NCBI GenBank assembly: GCA_013399115.1
Contig: VXAA01004026.1
Span: 434,001-498,000 of the forward strand
Length of the DNA: 64,000 nucleotides
Source: Anseranas semipalmata
Taxonomy: Eukaryota > Chordata > Aves > Anseriformes > Anseranatidae
Reading direction: 5' to 3'
The notes beneath the pieces were generated by a model, which did no database searches, was not told the DNA's origin, and saw only the letters and a program-made list of their open reading frames with translations. Positions 16,201 through 28,000 of the stretch are shown here, piece after piece; position 1 is the first letter of the stretch, and each line of letters begins with the position of its first letter. A program made the position numbers and the translations under genes.

Positions 16201-16703
16201 ACACACTGCTTCAGAGCTGTCAATTAATGCAACATTTTAATTTTTCATTAGATTAGGCACCGAAGGACTAGGCTTGATTATAAGATCATTAGGACCAAGA
16301 CTACATCATTGTTTGTACAGTGGAATCTTGCTCTGATTTGAGCCTCAAGGTGTACTGTTAAACAAATAAATAACACAAGAGTCAGTATCACAATCATGTT
16401 GATAGGGAATACATTGGAAGGAAGATGTTTCTTTTCTACCCTTGACTAATGAATGCCTCATGGTTCTTAATAATATTCCAAGTCGTTGTCTTTGCTCTGG
16501 AAACTAAGTACAAACCTTGCACGCACATTAGTTTTGTGTCTCCTGCCCGCCTGTGGTGAATGTCTCTGCATTTCCTTCCTCAGAGAGATTTTAATCTGCC
16601 TGCAAAACGTATCAGAATGTCATTGCTGTGTGACAGCCAGTTGAAATAGTCAGAACAAGTCTTCAACAAGTGCATCAATAAGTGTTAGAAAACATCTGAG
16701 AAA
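10231..16703. other. Gene-free intergenic DNA with microsatellites
   Basis: I recognise no gene here. There are short AC/AT-rich and AAAC/TTTG repeats (for example 12598-12630 and 12885-12912). All open frames are short and lack family signatures. Confidence 0.6.
12885..12912. repeat. (TTTG)n microsatellite
   Basis: About five tandem TTTG units follow TTGGTTGG. Confidence 0.9.
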
Positions 16704-16737
16704 CAAGGTGTGGTGGGTTGGTCCTGGCTAGCAGCCA

Positions 16738-16812
16738 GTCATAGGTCATAGGTTGGACTAGGTGATCTTGAAGGTCTCTTCCAACCTGGAGGATTCTGTG
16801 ATTCTGTGATTC
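16738..16812 (+). mobile_element. CR1 LINE 3' end nested in the LTR
   Basis: The segment has the CR1 3' signature: TTGGACTAGGTGATCTTGAA, then GGTCTCTTCCAACCT, then tandem ATTCTGTG octamers. LTR-type sequence resumes on both sides (GTCCTGGCTAGCAGCC before it, CTGCTCACTCACTC after it). It is a severely 5'-truncated CR1, the usual state of CR1 copies in birds. Confidence 0.85.
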
Positions 16813-17033
16813 AGTCTCCCACCCAGCTGCTCACTCACTCTGCTGACCCAGCAGGACAAGGGGAGAAAACAGGAAGAACAGGAGAGAGAAAGTTTGTGGG
16901 TGAAGATAAAGACAGGGAGACTGCTTATCAATTAGTGTTGCAAGCAAAACAGACTGGAAGTGGGAAAATTAACTTAATTTATTGCCATTTGGAAAAAATA
17001 ATTACTGATTTGGGTGGTGGGAAACAAAAAAAA

Positions 17034-17060
17034 AAGAGAGAGAGAGAGAGAGAGAAAGAA
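17034..17060. repeat. (AG)n microsatellite inside the LTR
   Basis: An A-run is followed by about eleven AG units, inside the solo LTR. Confidence 0.9.
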
Positions 17061-17607
17061 ACATGTATGCACTTAGGGAAAACACTTTTCCTCCTTCTTT
17101 CCCAGGCTCAAGTTCACTCCAAACACCTCTCCTCCCCTACTTGTTATTGCCACTGGTCATACAGCCTCTTCATGAGGCAAGGGGCAATGCAAGGGGGGAG
17201 GCTGCAGTCCATACACAGCAATTTCTCTCTGCCACTTCATCCTTCTCACTCTTTCCCTCTGCTTCAGTGTGGGTTCTCCTCAGGCTGCAGGGAGTGTCTG
17301 CTCCACCATGAAACACCTCCTCTTTCTCTTCCTGGTCCTCCTCTGGCCTTGGTGTTCCCTCTGCTGTTTTTTTTTTTCACTCTTTTTATTCCCTCCTCCT
17401 CTCTCTGGTTTTGTTTGCCCTTTCTTAAATTTGTTTTCACAGAAGTGCCACCAGCTTGGCTGGTGGGCTCATCTGTGTCCTGTGGTGGGTCCATTGCCAA
17501 GCCAGCTGGAATCAGCTGTGTCCAGCAGTCCCTGCTCTCTCCTCACAGAGGCCACCACTGCAGCCCACCACTACCAAAATGTTGCCATTTATACCCAATG
17601 CACAAGG

Positions 17608-18877
17608 CATGACTTTCTCTGTAACAAAGTGGAGAGAAGCTCTCCCATCAAAAGCAGCGGTGGTCTTTCATAGAGTTTTGCCCCACCGGCAGAGTGGTCA
17701 GATCACTATGTGGGTGAGGAGAACCACCAGAGTCATGATGGAAAAAGAGGAAACCACTCAGAGGTAGCAGGAACACGAGCTATTGGGAAGAGGCAGGGCA
17801 GGCAAAATTCCAGTGGACTTGGAGAATGGGTTGACGGAAGCTAGTAAGAGAGACCTCTCAAACCTCTCAAGACCTCTCGTTTCTCATTTCGTTGGCCTGT
17901 ACCACAGCCTGATGCCTGTCAGGAATGCCCTTCTCAGGTTTAGAAAATCAAGGTGGGCCAGGGACTGCTGGGCTCGTCTGCAGAAGGAGACCACAGCTTA
18001 TAGGCCCCTTTGAGCACTGGGCCCAGCTGGAGGTTTCTCAGCTACGGAGCGGAACAAAAGCCCCTGCACAAGGACTCCCCATGCTGACATAACTGCATGT
18101 GAAGCAGAACTACAGTGCAAAAAAGCATAAATGCATGAAGTATATGAAGTATATAATGCTGCAGAGGTGCATAAGGTCCAATGCAACTGGATGAGTTTTA
18201 CCTGCAGCTAGGGGAGGTGATGAGAGGGCAGAAACAGAACATGAGAAAATAAAAGAATAAGGAATGCTGTGGTTTTCTTCCTGAAGCCACATACAGAAAA
18301 TGCTGCCACAGGAAGAGTGTATTCAGGCACTGGCAAGTTTAGGAGGATGAGGGAGGGCTGGACACCAATTTGCCTAAAATAGAAGTGTTGAAGTACAGAA
18401 ATAGAAGGTGAAGGAGGAACAGAGAAGGAAGGGGAGCAATAATCCAAGTTCTATTATTTTTTTAAGTCTAATTTCAGCAAAGGCTTAAAAAAACTCTCCA
18501 GGGGATTCTTTCATCTAGGAATTCAAGCTTTGAAAATCTGTTTTTCTGTTTTTAACAGATCTCTTTGCTGTCCTACTTCTTTCTCCCATTCTAATGTTTA
18601 ATCTGCTTCGGCAGAGATGATCTATTGCTAGTTCTGTGTCAGGTCTTTGCCAGACTCCATGGGGTCTGAGTTTACTCCAGTCATCTCATGCTCCTATTTA
18701 AAATATTTTAACTGGAAAGCCTAGATAACCACATTTCAGAGACTGCCATTTTGTGAAAAAATTCCATCTGGCCAACATTAGGTCCACTTACCATGGTTGG
18801 AGTAAAAAATAATCTTGCCTTCACGTTGAGGCTGTACAGCTTCAGTTAAACGTGATTTGGAATGGGACAGCTCACTA
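17608..18877. other. Flank between solo LTR and RGS22 stop; possible RGS22 3' UTR
   Basis: No coding exon could be established. The minus-strand ATTAAA hexamer (18597-18602) may end the RGS22 transcript if its last exon is read through to the stop at 18878-18880. Confidence 0.4.
18597..18602 (-). terminator. Possible RGS22 poly(A) signal (ATTAAA)
   Basis: This is the commonest variant hexamer, about 280 nt past the read-through stop codon of RGS22. It is supported only by position. Confidence 0.3.
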
Positions 18878-19074
18878 CTAATGAGCGTCAGCACTGACAG
18901 CAGGAAAACTAGCTTTTAAGAATCCAAATTTCAAAGCACACTTGCTGGCAGTCTGGTACTCACTTTCTGTTTCTTTGGGAAGATCTGAGCGTTTCTCCAA
19001 AGTCACGCTACTCTTTGGAGAACTGGTGGATTTTTCAGAGTTTCCAGCCTTCCTGAAGGATGTAGATGAGGTAC
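18878..19074 (-). CDS. RGS22: RGS22 last visible exon, terminal end uncertain
   Basis: It enters in phase 1 from acceptor TTTATGTACAG. The part 19074-18964 encodes a Ser/Lys-rich tail ([15 protein letters not shown] and on to [12 protein letters not shown]). A good donor, GTGAGT, follows at 18963. If that donor is ignored, the frame runs on for 28 codons to TAG at 18880-18878, which would be the stop codon. If it is used (phase 1), a further terminal exon must lie to the left, and I could not identify one. Confidence 0.65.
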
Positions 19075-22000
19075 CTGTACATAAAAAGAAAATTTTAATG
19101 ATGTGAAGCTGAATGGTTTAATATCACATAGTGCTATTGCTAGACCTACTGCTAAGTGGAGCTACTTAAGGAACAAACAGGTCATAAAATCTTTGAGGAA
19201 GATGGTAAAAGGATATTCACTGAAGCACGAGGTAATGCCTCGTACAAGTCCTGAAAGCATACTGACAAACTGGTGAAAAAAAGTTTAATCTCTTTGGTTG
19301 TTTATAAGCTGCTGAAGTACAAGAACTCAGGAAGGTGAAATTTGCATGTGACTCAAACAGTATTGCCGTGTCACTGTGCAGAATGAAGAAATGGCCAATA
19401 TTCACCTCTGCAATAGGGCCTGTACAGTAAAGACAATGCTGGTACCCTGCAACTTTCACTTTCCCTTTTGTAGAAAACTTATCATTCATTAGTGTGGAGC
19501 AGAAAGCAACTCTCCTGCAGACAGCATAAGAAAGGCACATGTTTATGTATGCAACTCCGAAGAAGAGTAAACAAAGTCCTTATACTGAGTGAATTTCAGT
19601 TAATCTTGTCCTCATGAACTACAGAACTTGGATAACAACCTGTAAAGAATGATGACGAATTTTTCTCCAGATCTTCTTGCATCTTCAGCAATACTCTCTC
19701 CTGCTCCAAGGCTTCTATATACTTGGAATAGGACCAGGAAGCCTGCAAGAATCATTAAAAAAATCAGCCTCCTGAACACATCATTAGTTGTTCATGGTCC
19801 ATTTCCACACTGAGATAAAGGACTTGTTTATGTTATATCCCAGTTATTGAATAATCTCAGTTATTGAAAAGAGAACTTTTGTCATGCCAATATTGGAATC
19901 GTGTGAAAAATAATATTGCTGCAAATGAGCAAATCTCAAAACACCATGAGATGAAATTTAAGCAACTCTGACAGATATGATGTTCATGTTAATTTATTCT
20001 CTATCCCTAGTTCTGAGTGCTATTATCTCTCCTTTCTTCTTCAAAAACTAAATACAGCAAACTTTTCCCTTTTCAAAGCTGCAGCATTTAGTGCTTCTGA
20101 AGACTTCATTTTATCTTCCTGACACATCCTTCCAATGTGCTATATCTCAAATCATAGAAAGTCTCATTAGCCTCACAGGTGTTTCTGCCTGCCCTCTCCA
20201 GCAGAATGCTGCTGAGATGATCCAGAGAAGTCATTCTTTCCCTTTCTAAGGAACAAATGTTGCTTTTTACATTGCAACAACCACAGTTCAGGTTCCATGT
20301 AAACTTCAGGTCACTCTCCGAAATCAGAATGGGAACTGTACTGTTATTTGGCCTTCTTTTTTTCCTCACAAAATCAGAAGCTTGAGGCCCATCTGTCATT
20401 TTGTGACCTGGTAAGAACTTCCGGCATCATCCCTTAGCAGAAAGGGGCTTGGAGAAAAGAAAGGGTTATTGCTCTTTCTGCCATTACATGTCCTCTTCTT
20501 GAGGGCTTAGGCATATAATATTTATATACTGGCTCACCCAACTCAGGCTGTGGGTTTTGTTTGTTTGTTTTGAAACACTTATGAGTGAAGGTTAAAAGGC
20601 CCGTTCAAGGGATATAAGACTGTGAGCTTTACACAGTGTCCACTGCGGCTTCAGATTTTGAGAGTATTTCAAACTGCTTATTTCTATATTTTGCTCTTGC
20701 TAACGTAATGCCACGGGAAGAGCTCTATGGAATTTAAGCAGTAGCCAGAGTGCAATTTACTCATGTATCACATGACATAGCTGTGATTATGTGGTTGCAC
20801 AGATTTCCATTATATTATGTCAGTGTCAGTGCAGCTATGAACAACCACTTCATATGCCCAAGGTGGCATGTTTATTCTTCCTGTTTCTCCAATAAAAAGA
20901 CTGCTACCTTTTCACTACAGATTTGATGTATCGTGTGAGTTGTTCTGAAGAAGTACCAGATGGCTATTTTGTGTCTGATTTTCTGTCCAAATACGTAGAT
21001 TTCCTAAATGAGTTCAGCTTCAGTTTTTGATGAATGAGCAGAACAAGCCTAAACCAAATTTTTTCAAGATAGGAATTTCCCAAGTAATGAATAATTTTTT
21101 ATTCAAGATTTGAACTTCCTTTCTTTCAACTTACCTTTAAATAAAGATTCTTTTTACATCTCCAAACCTAAAGATCTTACTATGTTTTTAGGCATTAATA
21201 CTACCCAGAACCTAAATCTGGAAACAAGGAAAGAAGGAAGGAAGGAAGGAGGAAAGGAAGGAAAAGGTAAATTTATAACAGCAAAGTTATGGTAGAAGAA
21301 TGAACAGTTATTGAAGAACCATGTAAAAGTAGTATTCAAGATCAGCCCCCACCTTCCCATTCTCCCAAGATCATTTTATCTCTCTTGAATGATGATATCT
21401 GTAGCAACATGTTTATTATTCACCTGCCGCCCATATCCATCTGAAAATGATGTTAGTCTTCTGTCCACACCAATCTCATGTCCCAGAGCACTGCTTGTCA
21501 GACTGATGAGTTTTGTATCCACTCCTTTACCCTGCCAATAATAAGAACTCATAATTAGCTCTAAACAGGAGCTGCTGAGCTAAAGTAAAAAGCAAATCTG
21601 AGGAAGCAAAAATTATCATTGGAAACATGACAGTGTTGTAAGCAGTATCATTTTATATGATGGGCATATTGTGGACAGTGTTTTGTAATGCCCAGTTCTA
21701 TAATTCATCACTTTGGGTGTATTAAAAGATATCGGGAGATACTGCTTTTTTAATACATTTCTTTGTCCTAATAAAAATTTCCTGACCTCTACACTCCTGC
21801 TGACTATCTTCAATTCAGATTTAATACCTGTTTCAAGAGTGAGCTACCACTGAGAGGGAACACCTGCAAGAGAACTTATTTTAAGGACAGAGAGTGATAC
21901 CCTAATTTAGCCTCAGGTATAAATGTAGAACACAGGACTTCCCATGATTAATTCCAGCTTGGTCCAGAAACTGTGAATGAACTACGGTATACATGCTAGG

Positions 22001-25000
22001 AAAATGTGCAATCTCATTTAAAACATTTACAATGAAGGACAAGGCATTGTAGCCCTGGGTAAACTGCTCTAGTGATTAAGTATTTGTCATTTTCATGTTG
22101 TTTTAGCGTTTTATTAGCACTGCATCTTTGCATATTCTGCCTGAGGATCCCAAAACTCTTTATGGACATTAATCAATGTTCATATTTAACTTCACAAAAT
22201 TAACCCACAACATCCTCATGAGGCAAGTAATATAACTCTCCTGCATGCAAATGAGAAAGTGAGAAAAAAAGAGAGGTCAAATGGTTTCCCAAAGTCACTC
22301 AGAAACTCCCTGAAAATCTGGAAAAGGACCAGAATATCCTGCTTTCTTGCTCCCAGGGAGCACTTTCATTCCTCATCATCCCCACTGTCCAATGGACCTG
22401 TCATCTATAATGGTGACTTTTGGGCATAGAACTGCCCAGGCTGCATGGTGTTTATCTTCTCTCCACAAGCAGGCTCACTAACATCTGTGGGACACGCAAT
22501 TGTTGGAACAAGGAGGCCAAAGCCAACACAGAAATACTGTGTATACTAATATACTACCGTTTATGTTTGCTGTGTTTCTAAATGAGAATGGTGAATTAAA
22601 TGCGTTCTTTAATAATGTCTCCGCATAATAAATTAGCAATGTTATGGCAATGTCATATCCCATGACGTTACACCACTTACTAACAAATAAGCTTACTACT
22701 AAGAAGCTTAAAAAGAGATGGGGAGAAACATGGAAAAGTAAAATCGATGTATATATTTTTAACCTTTCTCTGTTAAATGGCATGGAAAGAGCAAGTGCAG
22801 ATTTACAGTGTAAGTTCATATTATTTTGTATGCTTGAAATCTAACATTTCAAAATCTGTTTTGGAGGTAAAGGGCAATTATGTAGCCAACGAATAACAAA
22901 TACTGGCATCATGGCAGCCTGCAAAAAGTGACTAATGATATTTTAAAAAGTATGTGGCATGTGCAGTTAACAGAGGAACAAATCCACAGAAGGGCCACTG
23001 TCAGCCACTCCTCCCCAGCACTGAGACCATGGCCAGGAAGCGTTCAACAGCATTTGCCCCATAAATAACAAAAAGAACCCACAAAAAGTAATGAGATAGT
23101 CAAATAATACCAAGTCATGCATCATTGTCCAGTGAAAACCACCGCGCCTGCCTGTTTTTCCTTTATGCTGCATAAAGGCCTGGCTGCCTTATCTAGTCAG
23201 TTCAGACAGTGAGGCAAGCCCACACAGATCAGCCACCCCAAGGACAAATTTGTGAGAAGGGAGAAAGTAAAATTCCTCCCCCAGAGTGATGATTGTTCAG
23301 TTTGACATAAAACAAAAATGTTATGTGGGGGGAAAAAAGATATAAGAAAAAATATCATTTCTAATGCTTGCCAGAGGATTCCTCTCCTTCAGCATGAGCT
23401 TGACGGGGTAGAGAAGCAGGACAGGACTTTGCAGGAGGTGGAAAAGGGTTCTATCCTGAACCTGGCTGATTGGCTTTAGGAGATTCCTACACTGCTCTGC
23501 CAGGGACACTGGATCAATTGTTTGAATAGTTATGTTGTCACTGAGGGGACAGATACCTCAGGTAAGAGAACAGGGAATGGCAAACTCTTTAAAGATAATT
23601 AAAGGGGGAAAGGGTTTCAAAGACTTACCTACTCCACCTATTCTTTCAAGAGAAAATAACTGGTTTACTGATTTATTTTTTGTATGTGTGTGTGTGAAAA
23701 TAATAGTCTGTAAACTGTTTACTGAACTGCATTCCCTGCCTGTCACTTTCTAAAATTTCTTACCCTTTTTCCCAGCTTAGATGGGTAATTCACCTTTCCC
23801 ATTTGTTCCCCATAAAAGCTAGGCTTTTGCCCTCCTGGCCAAGATTTGCTCTTTACTTCCTTGATCTTAATCAGAAATCTTATAGACAGGCAACAAACAG
23901 ATGGAAAAAATAAGTCTGCAAAAACACAAAAGTGCATTACTTTGAAATATTACATTCTTGCACTATAAGTATTGCCAATGGCCTTGCCAGACATATCTGT
24001 ATGTAGGCAACGTGCTTTGGAGAAAGCAACATGAGTTCTTGAATTTTAGACACTTGACATTGCTGTGTGGCCTTGAGTAACACTTCACTGGTCCTCAGTT
24101 TTCATGTGTCTAAAAAGAGGATAACAATGTATACATGTTCTTACAGGCATATATGCCTTTATCTGTCCAGATACTCATGTGGTTCTCATCATAAGTAATG
24201 TCTCAACACATGTGTACATGGTATTTAAAATATGTAAAGGTCTTTTAATGCTACTTATGATAGTTTGCAAGTCCAATAATTTCTCTGCCCTTGAAGGAAT
24301 GTTCTCTGGTCAAAGCTCGCCAAACAATTACATTTCGTAAAAAATAATCTTTTGCAAAGCCTATAATCAATAGCAAAAAAGCCCATTATATTTTATTAAT
24401 AAAATTCCAAGAAAAACAATTTTACAAGCGAGCATTCCACTGTAGAGGTCACAGTTGTGTTAATGCACCGACACTGTCTGGAAACTTATTGTGAACAGTC
24501 TAACAGTTTCACTGTCAAAGCTGAGAAATACTCAAGAAAAGACAAAGAGAATACAAAGCAATTAGCACATAAGTATTTTAAATAATAATGTGCAGACTTT
24601 TCAAATGCTCTTTCTGAAAAAGAAATATGAAATCTTGTGTTTTTTCTTTTTTTTTTCTTTTTTTTTGTCAATAGTCACCCATCAGGACTGTAAATTCTAA
24701 AAAAAGGACAGTACACATGGGAAGTGTAAACAGGTTTGCAGTTACCCATTGTACACATGGAGTATACATGGATTTTTTTAAAACTCAGCCCTCTTTTCTT
24801 CTCTTCTGTTGGCACAAAGGATCGCTAAAATACATTTTCCCCTCTGCTTAATGAAAGGAGTATTCTACTGACTCATCTGCTTCAAGTTAAACATATGTAT
24901 ATGCATTGGCAGGATTGGGAAATAATCGCCCTAGGACTGCATTGTATGTAAAGCTTGAATTCTAACAAAAAGATTTCAGTAGCTTTGGATCAAGCTGAGA

Positions 25001-28000
25001 AAAGGATATTTGGATTCCTATCCGTTTGCTCATGAAACAGTTTCTATTCAGTCCATCAGCTCTCACCTGAAACTTTGTGAGCCTTTCGTCTGATGTTTTG
25101 CCCTCCTTCTTTTGCATCTTTTTTCCTTTCTTTCTCTCCAACGCAAGTAAAATTTCATCACTAGACAAATGGCTTCGAAACTTACAAAATTTTGGCCAAA
25201 ATTTAAACAGAAGAGCAAAAACAGTCATCTGTGCAGAAAGAAAAGAAAGTCAATCTTGACTGTATTAGGAAGTCAGAGTTTCCTGTAAAATATAATGTAG
25301 TTTACCATGAGAATGAAATAACTATTTCTTTTTGAATACACAGCCTTGTTCCTCCTACGTACTGTGTCCTGACATTTCAACCCAGCTTTGCTCGGCACAT
25401 GCTTTTCATCAGTGTGTTTATTACTGGTGAGAAATCTTCCTAAAACACAGTTAAAAGGCACTTTCTTTTTTTATATTTCCCTAAACAATTGTTTGCATTA
25501 ATGAAAACATCCATCATTTTTTACAAGTATTCTTGATAAAATATACACCAGTAGAATTGCTTTTGCACCACTGTTCTGTTCAAGTATTTCAAATATTCAG
25601 TTCATTAGGAGAGAGGGTTTTTTCCTCCTTAAGAGAAAGGAAATACTTTTTTTGCCTCTGGAAAGCCTCTTAAACCACATTACAGATCTATGAGCAAATC
25701 TTGGATAATTTTTAAATGATATAATCTCTCACAGGGTCTTTTTTGAACTAGAATAAGAAAAACAATTTTTAAAAAGCAAACAGAGAGGCTCAGTGAATTC
25801 TGTTGCTGCATGTACTAAGACTCACATTTTTCAGTTTATTTAGATGTTTAATTCTCATTCAGAAACTTGGCTTCTAAGTAGTCAAGCATGCTCTGCACCT
25901 CACTGCTTCTGGCTCAAAGTACTTGAAAGTGACATTTGAGTCACTGTCATATTTGAGTCACAACTTTTTGGCCAAGTTCTTCCCTTGGTTTTGTGCCACG
26001 TTTCTGGAGTTCACTGTCTTTTACACAGGCTGAAATGAGACTAATTATTTCTCTTAGGATCCATACATACCCTTGTCTCTGGCAAACGATTCATCTTTTA
26101 TAATCCAAATATTTTATGGACTCACATTTGATTTTTAAAGGTGTTGGTGGAAATTTTATAGGAAAAGAAGAGGAACTAGCTTTCTTGGTTTTAGAAGATA
26201 AATCATAGAAGATAGTAATGAGGAATAAAGAAATAATAAGTCTGTAGTAAGGGTTCATAAATTGTTGTTCAGTCTGATTAGTAAAAAGATCAGAGACAGA
26301 AAATTGTCTGCAGACTTTCTGTAATAAAGAAGTGAAAGATTCAGTAAGTTAAGCTTTGTGCTTCATTCACATCTGCATTTTTTTCATATTTATATGAATG
26401 AATCCTCTATCTATAAATTGCTTCTCTAACATTAACCAAATGATAAAGAACAAGCGATTCAAAAAATAAACAAAGTTAATTTCAACTGACAGCACTCCTA
26501 ACACAGACCTGGATACCACCTTTCCAGTATCAGCTGGCTGACACAAATTGTCCAGTGTATTTAGCAGTAAATATCTGAATCCTCTCTGTCATCTCCATCA
26601 TAAAATCTTCATCGAAATGGATGACTCTAGCGTTCTACTTCATGTCCAGGTTTATGTATGGAGTCAACATTGTCATGTAAGCAACAAAGACTGTCCTTAA
26701 AATCAGCCACACAAACTCTAGCCAAATCTGTGGCAGAGATTCTCCCAGCTTCTTACCTGTGCCTCTCTAAAAATGTAAGGTCCTAGTTCTTTCCTGTGCT
26801 CCAAAATCTTCTGTGCTTGTTCAGTTGGGATGTCAATCTGCAAAGCTGGGGGTACGGTGGAATTAATAAAGCAGTCAATAATAGCTGTAATCTTATTCTG
26901 GACTGTGGCATCATCACAGTGAGAATGGCACAAGTCCTGAAAGATGAAAAATAGCACTTTCAGTCAATGTAGAGAGAGATGCAAGACCCTTTCCGGGGGC
27001 CCAGTGATCAAAGAGTAACAGTCATACAAAAATAATTATACAAAGAGATTTCTTCAGTATGTAGGATGAAATTCTTATAGCAAATGTGCATGGTCACAGC
27101 AATAGTTAAAACATGAGTGGGACTTCTGGTTTGCAAATGCAGATATACAGCAGTCATTAATTTTAGGTGATAGTCTCTGCCTGCACATTCTGATGAAACA
27201 GTAGTTTTTGTCCTGCACTCGATCTGAGTACATTACTGGTAAATAGGAGGCATTTCTGAAAAGAGAAACACACGTACAGGTGTGAAATGCACCGATTTTC
27301 ACAATGAGCTTGCTATGACTAGCATAGCAATAGTTACTGAAAAAAAAAAAAAAAGAAATGCTCTACAAACTCCAAGAACAGAGGAGAATATTTAGAGTGG
27401 TAAAAGGTATTATAACCAGGAATGTTGGCACAAGAGGGGACAATTTCAGCTACAAGTACAGTCTTGAATTCCCTGAAATTTTCTAGTTTACCCATTCATT
27501 GAGATTTTCTAGTTTCCCAAAACCTCTGTGTCTGAAATAATTCATGCAAAACAAACCTGAACTTACAAGGGTGAGATCTCAAAGGAGCACTGGGGTTTTC
27601 TACTCTTGTTAATGTGATCCTATCATTCTGGTAAAACCTACTATTACTGTGTTTTCACACTCTGATGATGCTGCCTTTGGACTTTGACAGGAGAGAAAAA
27701 TCATTCGAAGAGCTTCCTGGAAACCCTTTGAAACACATACTTTCCATCTATCTATAAACATCAAGACATTTCTATAACAATAGGAGATTATCGCATATAT
27801 CTACTATAGGCACAATGAGCACTCTAGAGAATTTTCAGGAAGAGAGCTCTCTAAATGAAGAATACGCATTTAGTTTTGGTAGTGGAGGCTGGATATTTAC
27901 TTTGCAAAGAAATTAAAAACAGGGCTTTTAACCAGAAATGTGGTGTGTGGAAGAGCTGGTTTGTTTTATTATGAATACTTTTTAGTTTTCTGAAGGAAAA

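Larger units (their letters stand above)
16709..17602 (-). mobile_element. Solo LTR of an avian endogenous retrovirus (ERVL-like), with 5-bp TSD
   Basis: The element starts TGTGGTGGGTTGG and ends CCCAATGCA, so it has the TG...CA termini of an LTR. It is bounded by the perfect 5-bp duplication CAAGG (16704-16708 and 17603-17607). A 5-bp duplication fits ERVL-type integration. On the minus strand a TATA-like TAAATTT region (reverse of 17425-17432) precedes a poly(A) hexamer AATAAA (reverse of 16978-16983), so the LTR sense is minus. No gag, pol or env is present; a solo LTR arises by recombination between the two LTRs. A CR1 tail interrupts it at 16738-16812. I recognise the general sequence as a common avian LTR but am not sure of the family name. 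Confidence 0.85.

Noticed and set aside
16806..17612. 268-codon plus-strand open frame
   Set aside because: It lies almost wholly inside the solo LTR and starts at the nested CR1 tail. It contains low-complexity (AG)n-derived KRERERE and leucine/proline-rich sequence and resembles no family.
18780..18920. Minus-strand frame SKSRLTEAVQPQREGKII near the RGS22 end
   Set aside because: It looks protein-like, but I found no acceptor that joins it in phase with the preceding exon, and any intron from 18963 would be too short.
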